DNA from: Antitrichia curtipendula
Lineage: Eukaryota > Streptophyta > Bryopsida > Hypnales > Leucodontaceae
Assembly (NCBI GenBank): GCA_951230915.1
Contig: OX579634.1
Span: 42,359,570 to 42,423,569, forward strand
DNA: 64,000 nucleotides
Direction of reading: 5' to 3'
Below the pieces are notes generated by a model. That model was not told the DNA's origin, ran no database searches, and saw nothing but the letters and a program-made list of their open reading frames with translations. Made by a program: the position numbers and the translations under genes. Shown one piece after another: positions 39,648 through 52,012 of this stretch (position 1 is the first letter of the stretch; the number at the start of each line of letters is the position of its first letter).

Positions 39648-42600
39648 ATGGCGCTCTCCGTCAGCTCGCTAGCTGCGAGCGCCTCCATTTTCCTCTGCAG
39701 CTCCAAATCTCTTCAGGTATAGCACCACGCCTCGCCAATTGCTCCTCGTCTCTTCGCAAGTTCAATTAGTGGCAGACAAGCTCCAGCGTCTTCCAATTTG
39801 CATTGCATCAATCGTTTCAGAGTTATGAAATTCATGTATGCTCGTAACTGCTTGGTTTTTAGATAGTGCGCTTCTTATTCCTGCAATGCATTATTACACA
39901 GTGTTAGATCTTGGGGTAGGGTTGAGATTGAGGCTGGTCGTGAGGTTTTATGGTGTGCTTTTTGTTGAAGGTGAACCGGGGTGAGTCAAGGGTGCTGTGT
40001 AATGGAGATTTTGTGATGAACGCCGTTGGCACACAGAGTGAGTACGTCGTTAATATTCTCTCTACTACTTACTAGACTTACTAGATAGTTCAGAGAACGG
40101 GAATTCGATTTTGAGGAACAGAGTCTATGGAGAAATATGTGATGGAATTCAGCTGCTCTATTTGCAACTAGTCATTTGAATCATTTTCAGAATGTGTGAA
40201 GGGAGGGGTGGATTCTTTATTAAGGTAGTGGAAGTTTTATATCTGTTAGGGAGTAATTTACTATGTCACTCGGAGGTGTATATCTGTTGTTTTCTTGTTT
40301 TTTTAAGATTTTAGGGTTTAGGGTTTTACGGTGACCAAGGGTGGGTTCGATTTTGTGTTCTTAAGGGTCTAAGTTGAGTCCCTTCTTGATGAGTGATGGT
40401 GCGTCTGCAGTGGAGGACTGTCAACCCGAATGAGATCACGGAGAGAGGTACTTGTTGTAGCGACGAAGAGCAAGAGCGAACCTGCTGCGACTGTCACGAA
40501 TGTGAGCAAAGGTGAGCTTTCGACCCTCTCCATTTGACTCTTACCTGCATTAGGTTTTCGAAACTGACAAAAGCAGCACGTTCTTCTCACCGCTACTGGA
40601 TTGCTTACTCTAGTTTCCTTTCTTATTTCGACCATGGAAGGAAACCTATTCTATAGTCCTAGCATTTTGATCCCGTCATTTGCCTGAGGGTATGGCAAAA
40701 AATTTCTATCAACGCATGAGAATCATCAAGCAAGTTGTTTTGTATTTTCCAATACTCCAATAAGATTTTCAAAGTTGCAATCTTTGGGATCAAATGTTGA
40801 CACTAGACTATCCCCCAATTGGACATTCTTGAAGCACTAAATGGTTCATCTTCCATTGCTTACTTCAAGGAACTCTCCAACTTCTATTGGCTACTTATGA
40901 AAGCCTGTGATAATTTTTGGACAGTATGTACTTCCCTTTTAGTGCTAATTCTGGGCGTTTCATTTTGCATGGTATCTCTTTTAAGATAACCACACCTTAT
41001 GTGACATTTCACAATCTTGCACAATGAGTCCATATAGATTTGCTGACCAGAAAATTTAAAAATTTGAACATTCTAATCATAGAAACGATGCTCAGCGCTC
41101 AAAAGTAATCTCTATATACTGTAGTTATTAGGTATGGTATACTTACCTTAAGCTAAATGTGCGCAGGCAAGGCAAGCGCATCAACGGCCAAGCGGACTAC
41201 GAGGGAGAGTAAGGCCGTGAAAGAAGAAGATGAAGAAGAAGATGAAGAGGGAGAGGAATTCGACTGGCCACCGTTGGTGTGTTGTTTTGGGGAGGCGCAT
41301 TACGAGTTTCTTCCGACAGTTAGACCCTTCGAGAGACAAATGGACGAGGACATTTACTCCTCATGGAAAGGCCTTCAATGGAGCCCTCCCGAATTCGCCC
41401 GTGCACCTGGCACCTCGCCTTCCAATGTAGCGGTCGCCTTGGCGCGGCTGGGTGGACGCGTAGTGTTTGTGGGAAAGGTGGCCAACGATGTTTTCGGAAA
41501 GGAATTGCTGATGATTCTCAACAGTAATGGAGTTCAAACACGGGGGGTCAAAGTGGCCGACTGCTATGGAACTGCCGTCTCGCAGATGAAGCTCACTTGC
41601 GGCACCGGATCAGGAGTTCAGATGACGTGCGAATCGCCAAGTGTAGAATCTACACTGCAAGCTGAGGATATCGATCTCAACATTCTCAAGGAGGTAGACT
41701 AACTCTTCATGAGGTTCTGCTTCATTAGGCTATCCGCTAACCGACCAATATGATTGATCGTGTTGTGAAAATAATAGAATTCGGATTATGCCAGCGGGAA
41801 TAATGAAGAACGTTGCATATGTTGGTCAAAAGTAAATAAAATTGAACAAAAGAAAGTTCTCGGATCCACTCACAAGTGATAGAAATACCAATTTGTCCTT
41901 CAGCAGTAAAGGAGTTGCTAACCCTTCCCATGACGTCTTTTTGGTCGTGGTCCGTTTTTTGTATACAGGCCCGCATGTTCCAGTTCACCTCCATCAGTCT
42001 TATGTACGAGCCTCTGCGGTCGACGCTCATGTCCAGCATCGACACGGCGAGGAAAGGAGGCGCCGAGGTTTTCTTCGACGTGAATTTGCCGCTGCCATAC
42101 TGGCAATCCCGGGAAACTACGTGGAGCACCATCGAGAAAGCGTGGAAGAAGTCGACCATGATCGAAGTCACGAAGCAAGAGCTGGAGTTTCTGTTGGGCG
42201 AGGAGATCTATGAGAAGAAACGATTACGGCAGTCGGTGTACTTCTCCAAGTCTGTGGATGAGATGAAGCAAACGACCTCGGGAAGGGAGGAATACCACTA
42301 CATGCCGGAGGAGCTGGAGCAAGTGTGGCATAAGAATTTACGCATTCTCGTCGTCACGGATGGCACTTGGCGAATTCATTACTACACGCCGTTTTTCCAT
42401 GGCTCGGTGGCAGGAACGGAGGATGTGCTGGTCACACCGTTCAGTTGCGATCGAACTGGCTCAGGAGACGCCGTCATTGCTGGTACACCCTGATCTCTTT
42501 AATTTGAATGCCTAGAGTTCCAAAGTAATGTTTATGTTATAGTTTTAATATGGGATCAGTGTGCTACAGTAAATGATAGTGTTGCAAGTGTTCAGGATAT

Positions 42601-43268
42601 TCATGAATTTTGTTTTAGAGATCATCTTAATGAGGTCTGAGTGTACTTTACCGTTCCCTGCCAATACATTTCCCCTTTCTCTTTGTGGCCGCAATTGGAT
42701 ACTAGGAAGTAAAGCAGTCGAGTCGTTTGGTTTGAGCTGGAATTCCTGGTTTGAAGTGACCGATTCGATTGATCATATTGCGAAGAGTTTAGTCTAGATG
42801 AGTCTGTATTTTATATCGGCAGAATGACTGAAGAACATTACATGTTGGTCAATAAATAAATAAAATTGGAGTATTCAATGCTGCTAAAAAACATGAGACT
42901 CAATTTGGACTTCATGGCTGTTTAGTGATTTAATGTACAGTAGTTGAAATGCCGGTCGCTAACGGTTATCTTCAGTAGCAATCAGTTACAGCTAGCATGT
43001 GGTGAGGGTGTTAATACAGTCACTGTTTCTGTAGGGTGCTATTCTCACGGTCCTCGTGGCATTTGCAGCTATTATCCGAAAATTGACAACCCAACCACAA
43101 CTTCTTCTCGATCAAGAGAAGCTAGAGAAGGCATTGAGATTCGCAATTTGCGCTGGTATTGTATCTCAGTGGACGGTAGGGGCGATTCAGGGCTTTCCAA
43201 CTGAAAGCGCCGCCCAAAATTTGACCGAACAAGTGTATCCACCTTCAATGGTTCTTTATACAATCTAG
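39648..43268 (+). CDS. FLN1: Fructokinase-like protein, plastid RNA polymerase-associated (FLN1-type)
   Basis: Six exons give one continuous 490-aa frame: 39648-39716, 39971-40037, 40416-40511, 41167-41693, 41969-42482 and 43069-43268. The S/A-rich start MALSVSSLAASASIFLCSS is a plastid transit peptide. A basic then acidic stretch (about 80-109) leads into the pfkB-fold domain from FDWPPLVCCFG. Family marks include DIYSSWKGLQWSPPEFARAPG, FFDVNLPLPYWQSRETT, KQELEFLLGEE, VVTDGTWRIHYYTP and CDRTGSGDAV (GSGD about 417-420). The end reads GFPTESAAQNLTEQVYPPSM. FLN1 is a PEP-associated protein (PAP6) needed for plastid transcription, and its kinase activity is doubtful in the family because the usual GAGD reads GSGD. 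Similarity and length fit FLN1 (about 471 aa in Arabidopsis) better than the longer FLN2. Exon 3 start is the least certain: the upstream acceptor at 40410 would break the frame, so 40416 was chosen. Confidence 0.92.
40309..40327 (+). promoter_or_regulatory. Telobox-like motif in FLN1 intron 2
   Basis: TTTTAGGGTTTAGGGTTTT is a double telobox (AAACCCTAA complement) 89-107 bases upstream of exon 3. Teloboxes near the 5' part of plant genes are linked to growth-related expression or Polycomb recruitment. Here it could equally be a small interstitial telomeric remnant. Confidence 0.4.
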
Positions 43269-44275
43269 ATCCTCGTACACGTGATTTTTCTCATTCCAGT
43301 GTGCAAAATGTTCCAACTTCTCTGCTTGCTGGCAAGGCTCCTTTCTCATTTGATTGCATGCTTTCGTCTTTTGGTTGTTTCAGTAGCTGCCATGAAAGTG
43401 GATGTTTCAAATTTCAGACGTTGACTTCACCCGAGTTTGAAGAGGTGAACGGTGTGCGGATTCTTAGAGTTGTCACCTCTTGGGGGTGAGAGGGCAAGCC
43501 CCTTTCATATCTCGCCCATGTGGCAGTTTCAGTTGTTATTGCAACTTTTAGCCCCTTTTGTTCCCATTAGACTTAGCAACAATTGGTGCTGTATTGAAAC
43601 CCTAGATTACTCGATGATAGTCATAGTTGATTTTCGCTATGTCTGAGGCTGCCTTAAAGTGAGTATTGTCAAGCCTCGGTTGAGAAACCATTGCACATTG
43701 CTGATCTTGGGATCCAGATGCTTCGAGAATATCTTTTGAACTAAGTATTTCCATCTATCTGAGGGTTGTGGTATGTAGGAGACTCTGGTGGTGTGAAACA
43801 CAAAGAGATATTCTTCACCTTTCGTTAAAAAACAATTTAGTTTCGCCTTTCCTCTGTTGCGATGCGATTCGTACTTCTAAATCACCTCTCGTTCTTTTGT
43901 TATAATGGAAATTCTGATATTTGGTTGCTTGACCCTAAAATAATGATCATATTTGACCCGCCTTCAAGGAAGTATTTACAGAGCAATTGTGCACTTACCT
44001 ATTTGCGGTGTGCAGAATGATATAGTTCGAGAGGATGGCAAGGGGTTTCTGACTCTGAATTGATGATGCAAGAATGATCCCATTTCATGATCTCTGACTC
44101 TGCTAGTCTCTACTTCTTTAAGGACAAATTGCCACTGTCCACAATATAATCGAAGAGTTCCTGTCTCTTTTATGGTGGTATGAAACTTTCGGTAACGCAG
44201 TTTTGTTTCGTGAACAAGCTCGGGAATGAAGGAGTTTGTTGAAGCTGGGAGAATTTGGCCAGAATAAGGCGAAAA
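43269..44275. other. FLN1 3' region and spacer
   Basis: Probably contains the FLN1 3' UTR and the promoter/5' UTR of the next plus-strand gene. Long open frames on the minus strand (43976-44512) overlap the gag-like exon and have no recognisable content. No repeats seen. Confidence 0.4.
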
Positions 44276-46913
44276 ATGGGTTGGAAAGCCTACCACCATA
44301 ACCATTCCAACTCGGCGAGGTATGCTCTGTGCTCCTCCATTCGGTACAACATCAAGCAGACGTATGGTCTCGACTTCCCCCCTGGAACTCCGCGGCATGT
44401 GGAGATTCCTCCATTCTACGGGGAAGAAAGTGAGCATGAAGCTGACAACTGGATAGGAGTTTTTGAGGATTGGGCTGTTCAAGAGAATCTCAACTCCAAG
44501 AAGAAGATCCAACTGATTCTTCTAGGGCTGTTTGGGGATGCCTATGAATGGGCTCGACAACTCAATTTGGAGAAGGCCAAGTGGAAGGAGTTCGTTTGCT
44601 TGTTCCGTGAAAAATATGCCGGTGATCCAACGCCTTGGTCTGGTATTTCATTCCTTGAAAACCAGGATTGACCTAATTAGTGGTGTTCAGTTCTCATGTA
44701 GATTAATCAAAGAGGGCTGTATCTTGCAATCACTTGTATGGCCAGGGAACATACCTTTCATTGCTGTCGTTGTTTTTGGCAATAGCTTCATCTACAGGAT
44801 TTTACGTTGAACAGGGTTTTTAGTTAAATTAGACTGTTGCAAGAATCATCGACAACATCATAAAGTCAATTTTCTCCATGATTCATGTGGAGATTAATCA
44901 TGTCATACGGAGGCCTGCATCTGTATACCGGTAATTATTGTGATCAAAAGGAAAACTTCCTTATGAATTATGGAGAAGATCTAAAAGTTCTTGAGTCTAA
45001 TTTGACTGAAAACCCTATTGTTGGAATCCTTGTATTCCATTAATTTACTCTCTTGGTCTTTGTAAGCCTTGTCTTGTTCAGCCATTTTTAGGAATGAAAT
45101 TTTTCATTGTATTTCGTGCAGGATCTCCAAAGTTCCCGTACTGGTTATATTTCAGTGGAACTGCACGGCCAACGGCAGGCCAAGTCCAAGGGCGAGCCGG
45201 AGTAGGAATTGTAATTGTCAGTCCACTGAAGGTATGTCACTCTATTCTAGTTCAATTGTAGATGTAAATATCCCCCTTCAAACTGTTTAGCGTTCTGGAG
45301 TCCTAGTCAATCCTATTGTCTGCAGTCTTTATTGATTGGTCATCAACTTTGCCAACATCACTCGTTAAATTCTGTAGTGCCATCATCCAATTTATGCGAT
45401 TGTTCCTGATAGTTAGAGTGTTTATAATGTATAACAGTAGTTATGTACTGATTGTAATTTGGACCAAATTTCTGGAGCCTTCTATGCCATGTTTGGCAGG
45501 GGTAAACCGGTTCTGAGTGTATCATGTAGTCCATGATGACAGGAGTTGCAAATTGCACATGTCCACCAATACCTGGGGCGATTTTGCTCGATCCACGTTG
45601 CTGAATACACCGCTCTTGTTATGGGAATGGAAACTGCATTGCAACGTGGCGTGCGCCACCTGACAGTGATGTGCGACTCTGAACTTGTCTTCAACCAGGT
45701 ACAGTTTTCACGGTGGAATTGAATCGATACAGGAGAGCTCAATGTAAACGTTGCTATGGTCGAGCATTCGTTATCTTTCATATGCTACAAATCACCTCAT
45801 TGACTCCCGTTAATGTTTAAGTGCATGACAGCAAAGTTGCTTCCAGAATAGCTAAGGCCACTTTAGGTTGCGCAGGTCGAAGCAACAAGCTTGACATAGC
45901 AACAAATTCTAATTCTTGGTTGGCACAAAAAGAAAAATTATCTGTTTTACCTCACCGTCCTCAATGTTAACCTTACACTATTCTAAGCAATAAGAATGAG
46001 CATGACAAGGTAGTGCTTACATAGCTCCAATGTGGCACGCTAAAATGAATTGAGATAACCAGGTTTCAAGCTACCTCTTTGAGGTGGATTGGACGCTTGT
46101 TACATCAAATGTGTCAAAAGCTGTCATAAATACAACGGATTACTTAAACCTCTTGTTTGTCACTCCTAGTTGGAAGGCTATTAATGTGATTGCACTATAT
46201 AGTTGCTGATATGCGAGCTGATAGTCTCAGTCTCATGGGAAATTGGTATGCCAGGTAACTGGAAAGTGGACTGCTTGTCATTCGAGTATTCGTGATCTCA
46301 AACTTCGTGTGCGACAGCTATTGAACGAGTTCCAAACATGTGGGGCGCTTTACATTTCCCCCAAATGCAACACGGAGGCTCAATTTCTTGCCAAGAAAGC
46401 CATTGACAGCTCTTCAGACAGCACCTCTATTGCCAGGTTAGCTTCATCAGTGTATCACTGGCTCATAGATTTAGGGCCGGTTTACATGTGCAAGGGCAGG
46501 TCTTGACATTTCAACCATAGGGTTGGAGATTTGCCTGAACAGGCCTTCACATTGCATTCTGATTGTTCAAAAAGTTGTCCATACGACCATGGGTTAACAA
46601 TGGATGATAAAGTGACACGGATGCTTTCATGGCGACAGTGTTTGTGGGTGGTCTTCCATTTCACCACGTTGTTGAGCGCTGCAAACATCATCGTGCCACA
46701 AAATGGTCGAATGAACAATACCCGTAGCCTAAACTTAACCTATTTGTATTTCAACGTTTTGCCGTTTTTTCTAATAAATCCTAATAGCTGTGTTTATTCT
46801 CAACTTCTTACTTGTCCTCAAGGCTTGTCCAAAGAACTGTAAACCGGCTCAGTGTCTTTGCGACTTTAGAACGACTAGCTGCAGCTCTAGCAACGAATTG
46901 TGTCCATGTTTAG
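44276..46913 (+). CDS. Gag-like plus RNase H-like fusion, probable domesticated retroelement gene
   Basis: Exons 44276-44642, 45122-45231, 45543-45698, 46255-46436 and 46823-46913 join in frame (301 aa). Every junction is GT-AG and every phase agrees. If the last intron is not spliced, the frame instead stops at 46506 (294 aa). Residues about 40-120 are Ty3-type gag (IPPFYGEE, WIGVFEDWAVQENL, LGLFGDAYEWARQL, KEFVCLFREKYAGDP). The following exons are an RNase H fold: LYFSGTARP, AGVGIVIVSPLK, VAEYTALVMGMETAL, VMCDSELVFNQ and NTEAQFLAKKAID. The first catalytic Asp (usual FDG) is Ser (FSG) and the last (EAD) is Gln (EAQ), while the Glu and middle Asp remain. Nuclease activity is therefore doubtful. 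Introns inside the RNase H domain and gene-like GC content argue for a host gene. Protease, reverse transcriptase and integrase are absent. The exact start is uncertain. Confidence 0.6.
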
Positions 46914-47588
46914 ATTAGATTAGGTTTCATGTCATTGGAGATTTAATCCAGACCATTGATAGAACGATGTTATGGATGCTTGAAGGCGAAAGGGCTTCAA
47001 ACCTGTTTCGTGCATGGCCCGCACAAGGCGGTTGACGCAGCACCCTCTGCCTCAAGACCAAATGAAAAAATGTGAACAAATGGGTTGTGTGCTCTGCACG
47101 ACTTCCCCACCTGTAAGATTATATTACCAATTTGTGCCTGTGCTTGCCAATTTTTAAGAATTTAGCCTCTTAATACAAAACTCTAATTTGTAAGCTCATA
47201 GTCAATTATCTTAACTTTCAAAACATATTTCTATTGGATTGTATGATTTCTTCTTGCTATAGGTGCATGTGGTTACCTGTTCTTTAGTTACCTTCCTAGA
47301 TGATTTATTCAACTCCTATATAGCTATGGAAGCAATCACTTTTGGCTAGTTGGACCTCTCAAATGCCCAACCTAAAAACAAAAAATCTTCAATTTTTGGA
47401 GCTCACAATCACTAATTACAATAACATCCAAACCATTGATTTTAATCATTCAAAAATGTAGTGACATGGTCACTTCTTTCAATAGGCACATTTTGTTATC
47501 TTTCTTTGGAGTTTTCAAAATGATTTATTTCAAATTGCTATAAATATGGAAGTGGACACTTTTCACCCTGTGGGCATTTAGGGGTTAA
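46914..47588. other. Intergenic DNA ending in a lone piggyBac-like tip
   Basis: No gene seen. GGGCATTTAGGGG followed by TTAA (47585-47588) is a typical right tip of the TTAA family, but no matching left tip was identified upstream. It may be a truncated copy inserted just upstream of the coding-like fragment at 47618. Confidence 0.5.
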
Positions 47589-47617
47589 TTTGGTGAAGGT
47601 TATGTGCTTCCCAATGG

Positions 47618-48033
47618 AGCCTAAACTTTACAAACTGAAGCGCAGAAAGCGACCCTTTGTGAGGAATACACAAGGCTGGTTTCTGAAGCAAATCGTACCA
47701 ACCAAGGTTCCGGTGGTGCCACACTAGATCACTGGAGAGAATGTCGGGTCTCTGATTGTAAGTTGCAATTCAAAGAAATAGTTAATTTTTTTTGTTGGAA
47801 TCTCTCTGAATTTGCATCTTCAGCAGGAACAATTTCTGAAGTTTTGGTCTATGGTTGTGACGATGCAGAAACAATGAACGACCCGGCACAGATGCGTCGG
47901 CTGTGGCCTAGCCATACTCCGATTGTAACACTCTCTTGTGCAGAGATTGGGAAGATGGCCATTGCCGCGCTGGAATGCGTTGTTAACGAGCTCATGGCTT
48001 CAATGAGCTGCGCATCTGAATTTAGGTCAGCCC
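47618..48033 (+). CDS. Coding-like fragment of unknown identity
   Basis: A continuous frame with gene-like codon use runs from 47618, containing EEYTRLVSEANRTNQG, DHWRECRVSD and later MRRLWPSHTPIVTLSCAEIG. A possible small intron (about 47756-47822, GTAAGT...TTCAG) would keep the frame and remove an AT-rich insert. A GGTCAG donor follows near 48026. No domain is recognised and no start codon is clear, so this would be internal or terminal exons of a gene, or a remnant separated from its 5' part by a TTAA element. Confidence 0.35.
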
Positions 48034-48605
48034 TATCAACAAAGGGAAGGTGCCAAGCAAACTGTGAGAATTTTAAACTCTTTTTTTGGCAGAGTATGAT
48101 ACTTGAAAAGCATGCACGGTTGTCTAAAATCTGTAAATATTTTTTATCTTTATTTCAAGTGCTTAACAGGATTGTTTGTAAGGTACGAGCACTCGTTGTC
48201 AACTTTGCGTAAATACAAACACTTGAAAAGATAAGCATGAATGACAAAGGTTTGTGGTAAACTATGTGTGAAGGAAGTCGTTGGAAGAAGCCATGGAATC
48301 CACTATTTGGGTGCACATTGTAATTTTTTTAATGTGAACCCACCATTTGAGTGCAAATTATATTCTTTTCAACATATGTGCTTCATTTATGAATGACCCT
48401 ATTATCAATCATTAATGTTCAACTTATACAAAAAATTTAGAATTTGAATATCTTTACAGTTTTGGTCCAAATTTTGTACTTCCACTTCATCACCCCTTCT
48501 TTTTGACTTGCTTGAACACATGTCATTCTTGCATCCAAATTTTAGTAATTTTTTTGTTGAGTTGCAATAAGTGGCAAATTAGGACTTAGGTAATGTATGA
48601 ACAAA

Positions 48606-48800
48606 GCCTAGTTATGAGAAATAACATGCCAATCCACTAGAATGGCGAGGGATATTAACAAACATAACGTCAATGTTAGATGGTTGGATCTTAGACATCC
48701 ATGTTCAATTAAGGATTTAGAAGGATGTGCATCACAATGCTAAAGCAACTCCATGTTATGCAAAAGAACATGTCTCTATTCATACAATGAGAGATTTTCA
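48606..48800. repeat. Dispersed repeat, copy 1
   Basis: Shares GTTATGAGAAAT, ATGCCAA, GGATATT and the later run CATCACAATGCTAAAGCAAC with copy 2 at 49945, in the same order. A third copy lies at 54152. Confidence 0.65.
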
Positions 48801-49944
48801 ATTGCCGTGAAATGGCCTCCATTTAGGTTATGGGTGTATGCTTTATACAAGATATTTCAAATTTAGACATTGGACAAAGAAATGTTATACTTCTTTGTAA
48901 TTAGAATTCGAAATTTTTATCATTGGAAGTGCATTCAAAAGCACTTTGAATTGGTATATGACAATTCAAATTTAGAAATTGACCCAAGAAAATAAATTGC
49001 TTCAAAAGCTAGCTAAAAGACAATAATTATAGTAGTCTTGGCAAATCATAGTTATCAATGAAGACAAATTTCACCATTTGGTGGCATCACTTTTTGCAAA
49101 GAAATCTCATATATTTATTCACATTTTAGTACTTTTTTAGTTCATTTAAAGGTGTCAGGTTTCAAATTTTTTTTTCACATAATATATGATTTTGTGTTTG
49201 GGGAATTTATAGAGGCCTTATATGTCACACATGTAGATGCATCAAGCATTGTTTGATTGAAAGTCGGAATTGTCTACAAAGAGAAGTTGATAGTGTTTTG
49301 TACAAAGAAATTTGTTTCTATGTATAATGGGTGTATTCTAATCAATATTATAGAAAGTCTTATTCAGTGTGTATGAAATTGGTTCAATAGAAGCTCTTTT
49401 GGAGGAGTAGGTTCTACCCAAAAACCAAGGTACTCTTGAAGAACTACAAGTGTCAAACTCTCTTCTACCAGCAGCATCATTTTGTGTTTTCCACTTTTAA
49501 TACGCAACATATTGAGGTCCTTCGGACTAGATAATGCTTGAGAGCATTATGGGATATAATGCCAAGTTTAATAGTTCATCACAAATGTTTGTATGTATAC
49601 TTTTTGCAAATCTAAAGGTGTAGAAAGAAGATTTGTGTTATGCGTTATAACATTTTTTTGACTATCCAATGGAATGGTGACAAATCTAACTTGAAAAACC
49701 GGATTTGACATTATAGTTCTATTTCTCAAATAGTTGACTATAGTTCATTAGTTTCAAGGTTTAGATCTCTATTGCATATCTTTGTGCATGCTTCTACCTA
49801 TCAAATAGATGTGGAAGACTTAATATAATAGTACAAAATTTGAAAGCATGTAGAACTCTAAAAATTGCACTAAATTAATGATTACCTTACATAGCTTCAC
49901 ATATAGAAGTGGCAACATAGATTGGGAATGTGAAAGCAAAGGCT

Positions 49945-50150
49945 TGTTATGAGATATATTATGCCAAGTCACAAAAGTAGCATGGGATGTTTATTTCTCA
50001 TAATAAATCTTTGCTATTACATTACTAGACAAACAACCTCAATGTTGGATTTTGGTCAATCAAGGGTTTAAAAGAAAGGCATCATAATGCTAAAGCAACC
50101 CCACGTTATAGAAAAGAACATACTTCTCCTTCTCCAGTGAGAATCATTTG
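49945..50150. repeat. Dispersed repeat, copy 2
   Basis: Collinear with copy 1 at 48606 over about 200 bp. Its first 60 bases begin TTATGAGAT and end TTTCTCATAA, an imperfect hairpin that is perfect in the copy at 54152. Confidence 0.65.
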
Positions 50151-52012
50151 TCTTAAAATGGACTCCATTGAGATTATGTATTTTGGAGCATAAGCCCTTG
50201 GCATATAGTTGAAAACATTGTAAGCTTGAGCACCAAGAGGACATCAAACTCTTCACATAGGGTAAGCCACTCCATCTCATGACCCCACCAGTTTAAGGCA
50301 ACTGAGATTTGGGCTTCTACTTTGATGCACAATTGTTTGACATTGAAAAAGCTATTAAGGTAAAACACCACCCATTACAACCAAAAGATCCATTCCAAAC
50401 ACCTAGAGAATGATCCATCAAAGTCTTGCATCAACCCATGACAAAAACAATTCAAAAAACAAGATTTGGGCTACATGGGATTGAGTTAGTGACCACAATC
50501 AATGTCTTAAGTGATTAGCTACCACAATAGGACCTTCTAAGTACAAATTCATTACAAGAAGTGACTTTTTTAGGCCTTCATGTTGTGACCATGTCAAGAA
50601 TATTGTGACTATTTTAGGTGAATAAGATGACTATTATGGATACATTTCTTGTTGGTTTTGGGGTACTCTAGAGACTCTTTGGGGTCAATTGGACAGCACA
50701 CTTCCAAAATTCATAACAAATTCATGTTTTGTCAAAAAAAAAAAAATTCAATTGCACTTGCTGTTTCTTACACTTGCCTTTATGTGGGGAAAAAAAATTA
50801 AAAAATTCAGGAATGGAATGACGGCAAACTATAATTCAGCGCATGATTGGCTGTTCTAAGTTAAAGCATTGAATGTTAAAGCATCAGTACTTTAAGGTCA
50901 TTTGGCACCTCCAGACTGAACAGTGCTTTCTCCACGTCCCCCTGCAGACATTCTCAACGTTGTGAAGCTCAGAAGTGGCGGAGGATTGTATGATAACTCT
51001 CAAAGATCAATCAGTAGCACGGCATCTTCATGTTGTGAACATGGAAATTTACAGAAAATCGTGAGTTGAAGGATGCCTACCATATTGACGTACACGTCAA
51101 AAGTTGACGACGACCGTTGCAATCTATAATTATGTTGTCCGCTCTTGAAAAGCAGCCTCGTCTTGCAACGTCAGTATAATCGTCACTACAATGGAATCAG
51201 CAATCGACGTGAAACTCGTGAAGATGCGTTCCTCCGCAAGATGAACGTCCAGGCTATTGAAAGATCATAGTTAACTCCTGAATCTAGGATTATTGTTCCA
51301 AATCTCCCTCAGAACAATGTAGTAGCTATTTTTCGAATCTGCTGCAATTCTGCAGAAGAAAAGGCCCATAAGAAATCGATACCAGCAATTTAAGTGCCGT
51401 GAAATGATATGTCATAATCGGTCAGTTCTGAATTAAAGCATGCGAAATAAGTATTTCCTACTGCTATTAAACTTCCTTGCGTTTTGGGCGAGTCTTGTTG
51501 GTAATTGAAAAAGGATGTAAATTCATGACACCGTTTGAATAACCTATAAATTTTCGAAGTGCTCTTTACAAGTGTATCCATACCTGTCACTTGACATCGT
51601 CACAATACAAATGGGAAAAAAGAAAAACTCAACAGATTTCAATGAACAAATTTCTCTGAGTTGATGAATGAACGCAGAAGGTGTTACTCAGTGATAGGTG
51701 TTTAATAGCCTACCGTGATCTGGAAGATACGGAAATTCGACGTTTTGGATTGCAACGTTGTAGGTGTCTCAAGTGGATGTTGCAGTCGAAGCCAGGATCG
51801 TTAACCTCTTGCATGTTTGCCGCAGATCTGATTGTGAGGGACAGTCCTCGTAGAAAAACAGCCTTGAGGGCCAGTTACAAGTTTACCTCACTATAAATAC
51901 CGACTCAGAAGAGAATTTCGCATTTAAACAGCACACTGGCGAGGTCTTGATGTTTTAAGAGATTAGAAGCTCTACAAAAGGAGCTACTTGACTGGTACCA
52001 AGTCACGTGAAG

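Larger units (their letters stand above)
48213..52012. other. AT-rich intergenic DNA with dispersed repeats
   Basis: No intact gene. Two copies of a dispersed repeat lie at 48606-48800 and 49945-50150 (see repeat entries). Part of a TIR element related to 14012-14531 lies near 50700-50760. 50880-52012 is GC-richer and probably includes the 3' UTR of the minus-strand membrane protein. Confidence 0.5.

Noticed and set aside
43976..44512. 178-codon minus-strand frame
   Set aside because: Overlaps the gag-like exon on the opposite strand and has no recognisable content. The plus strand carries the domain.
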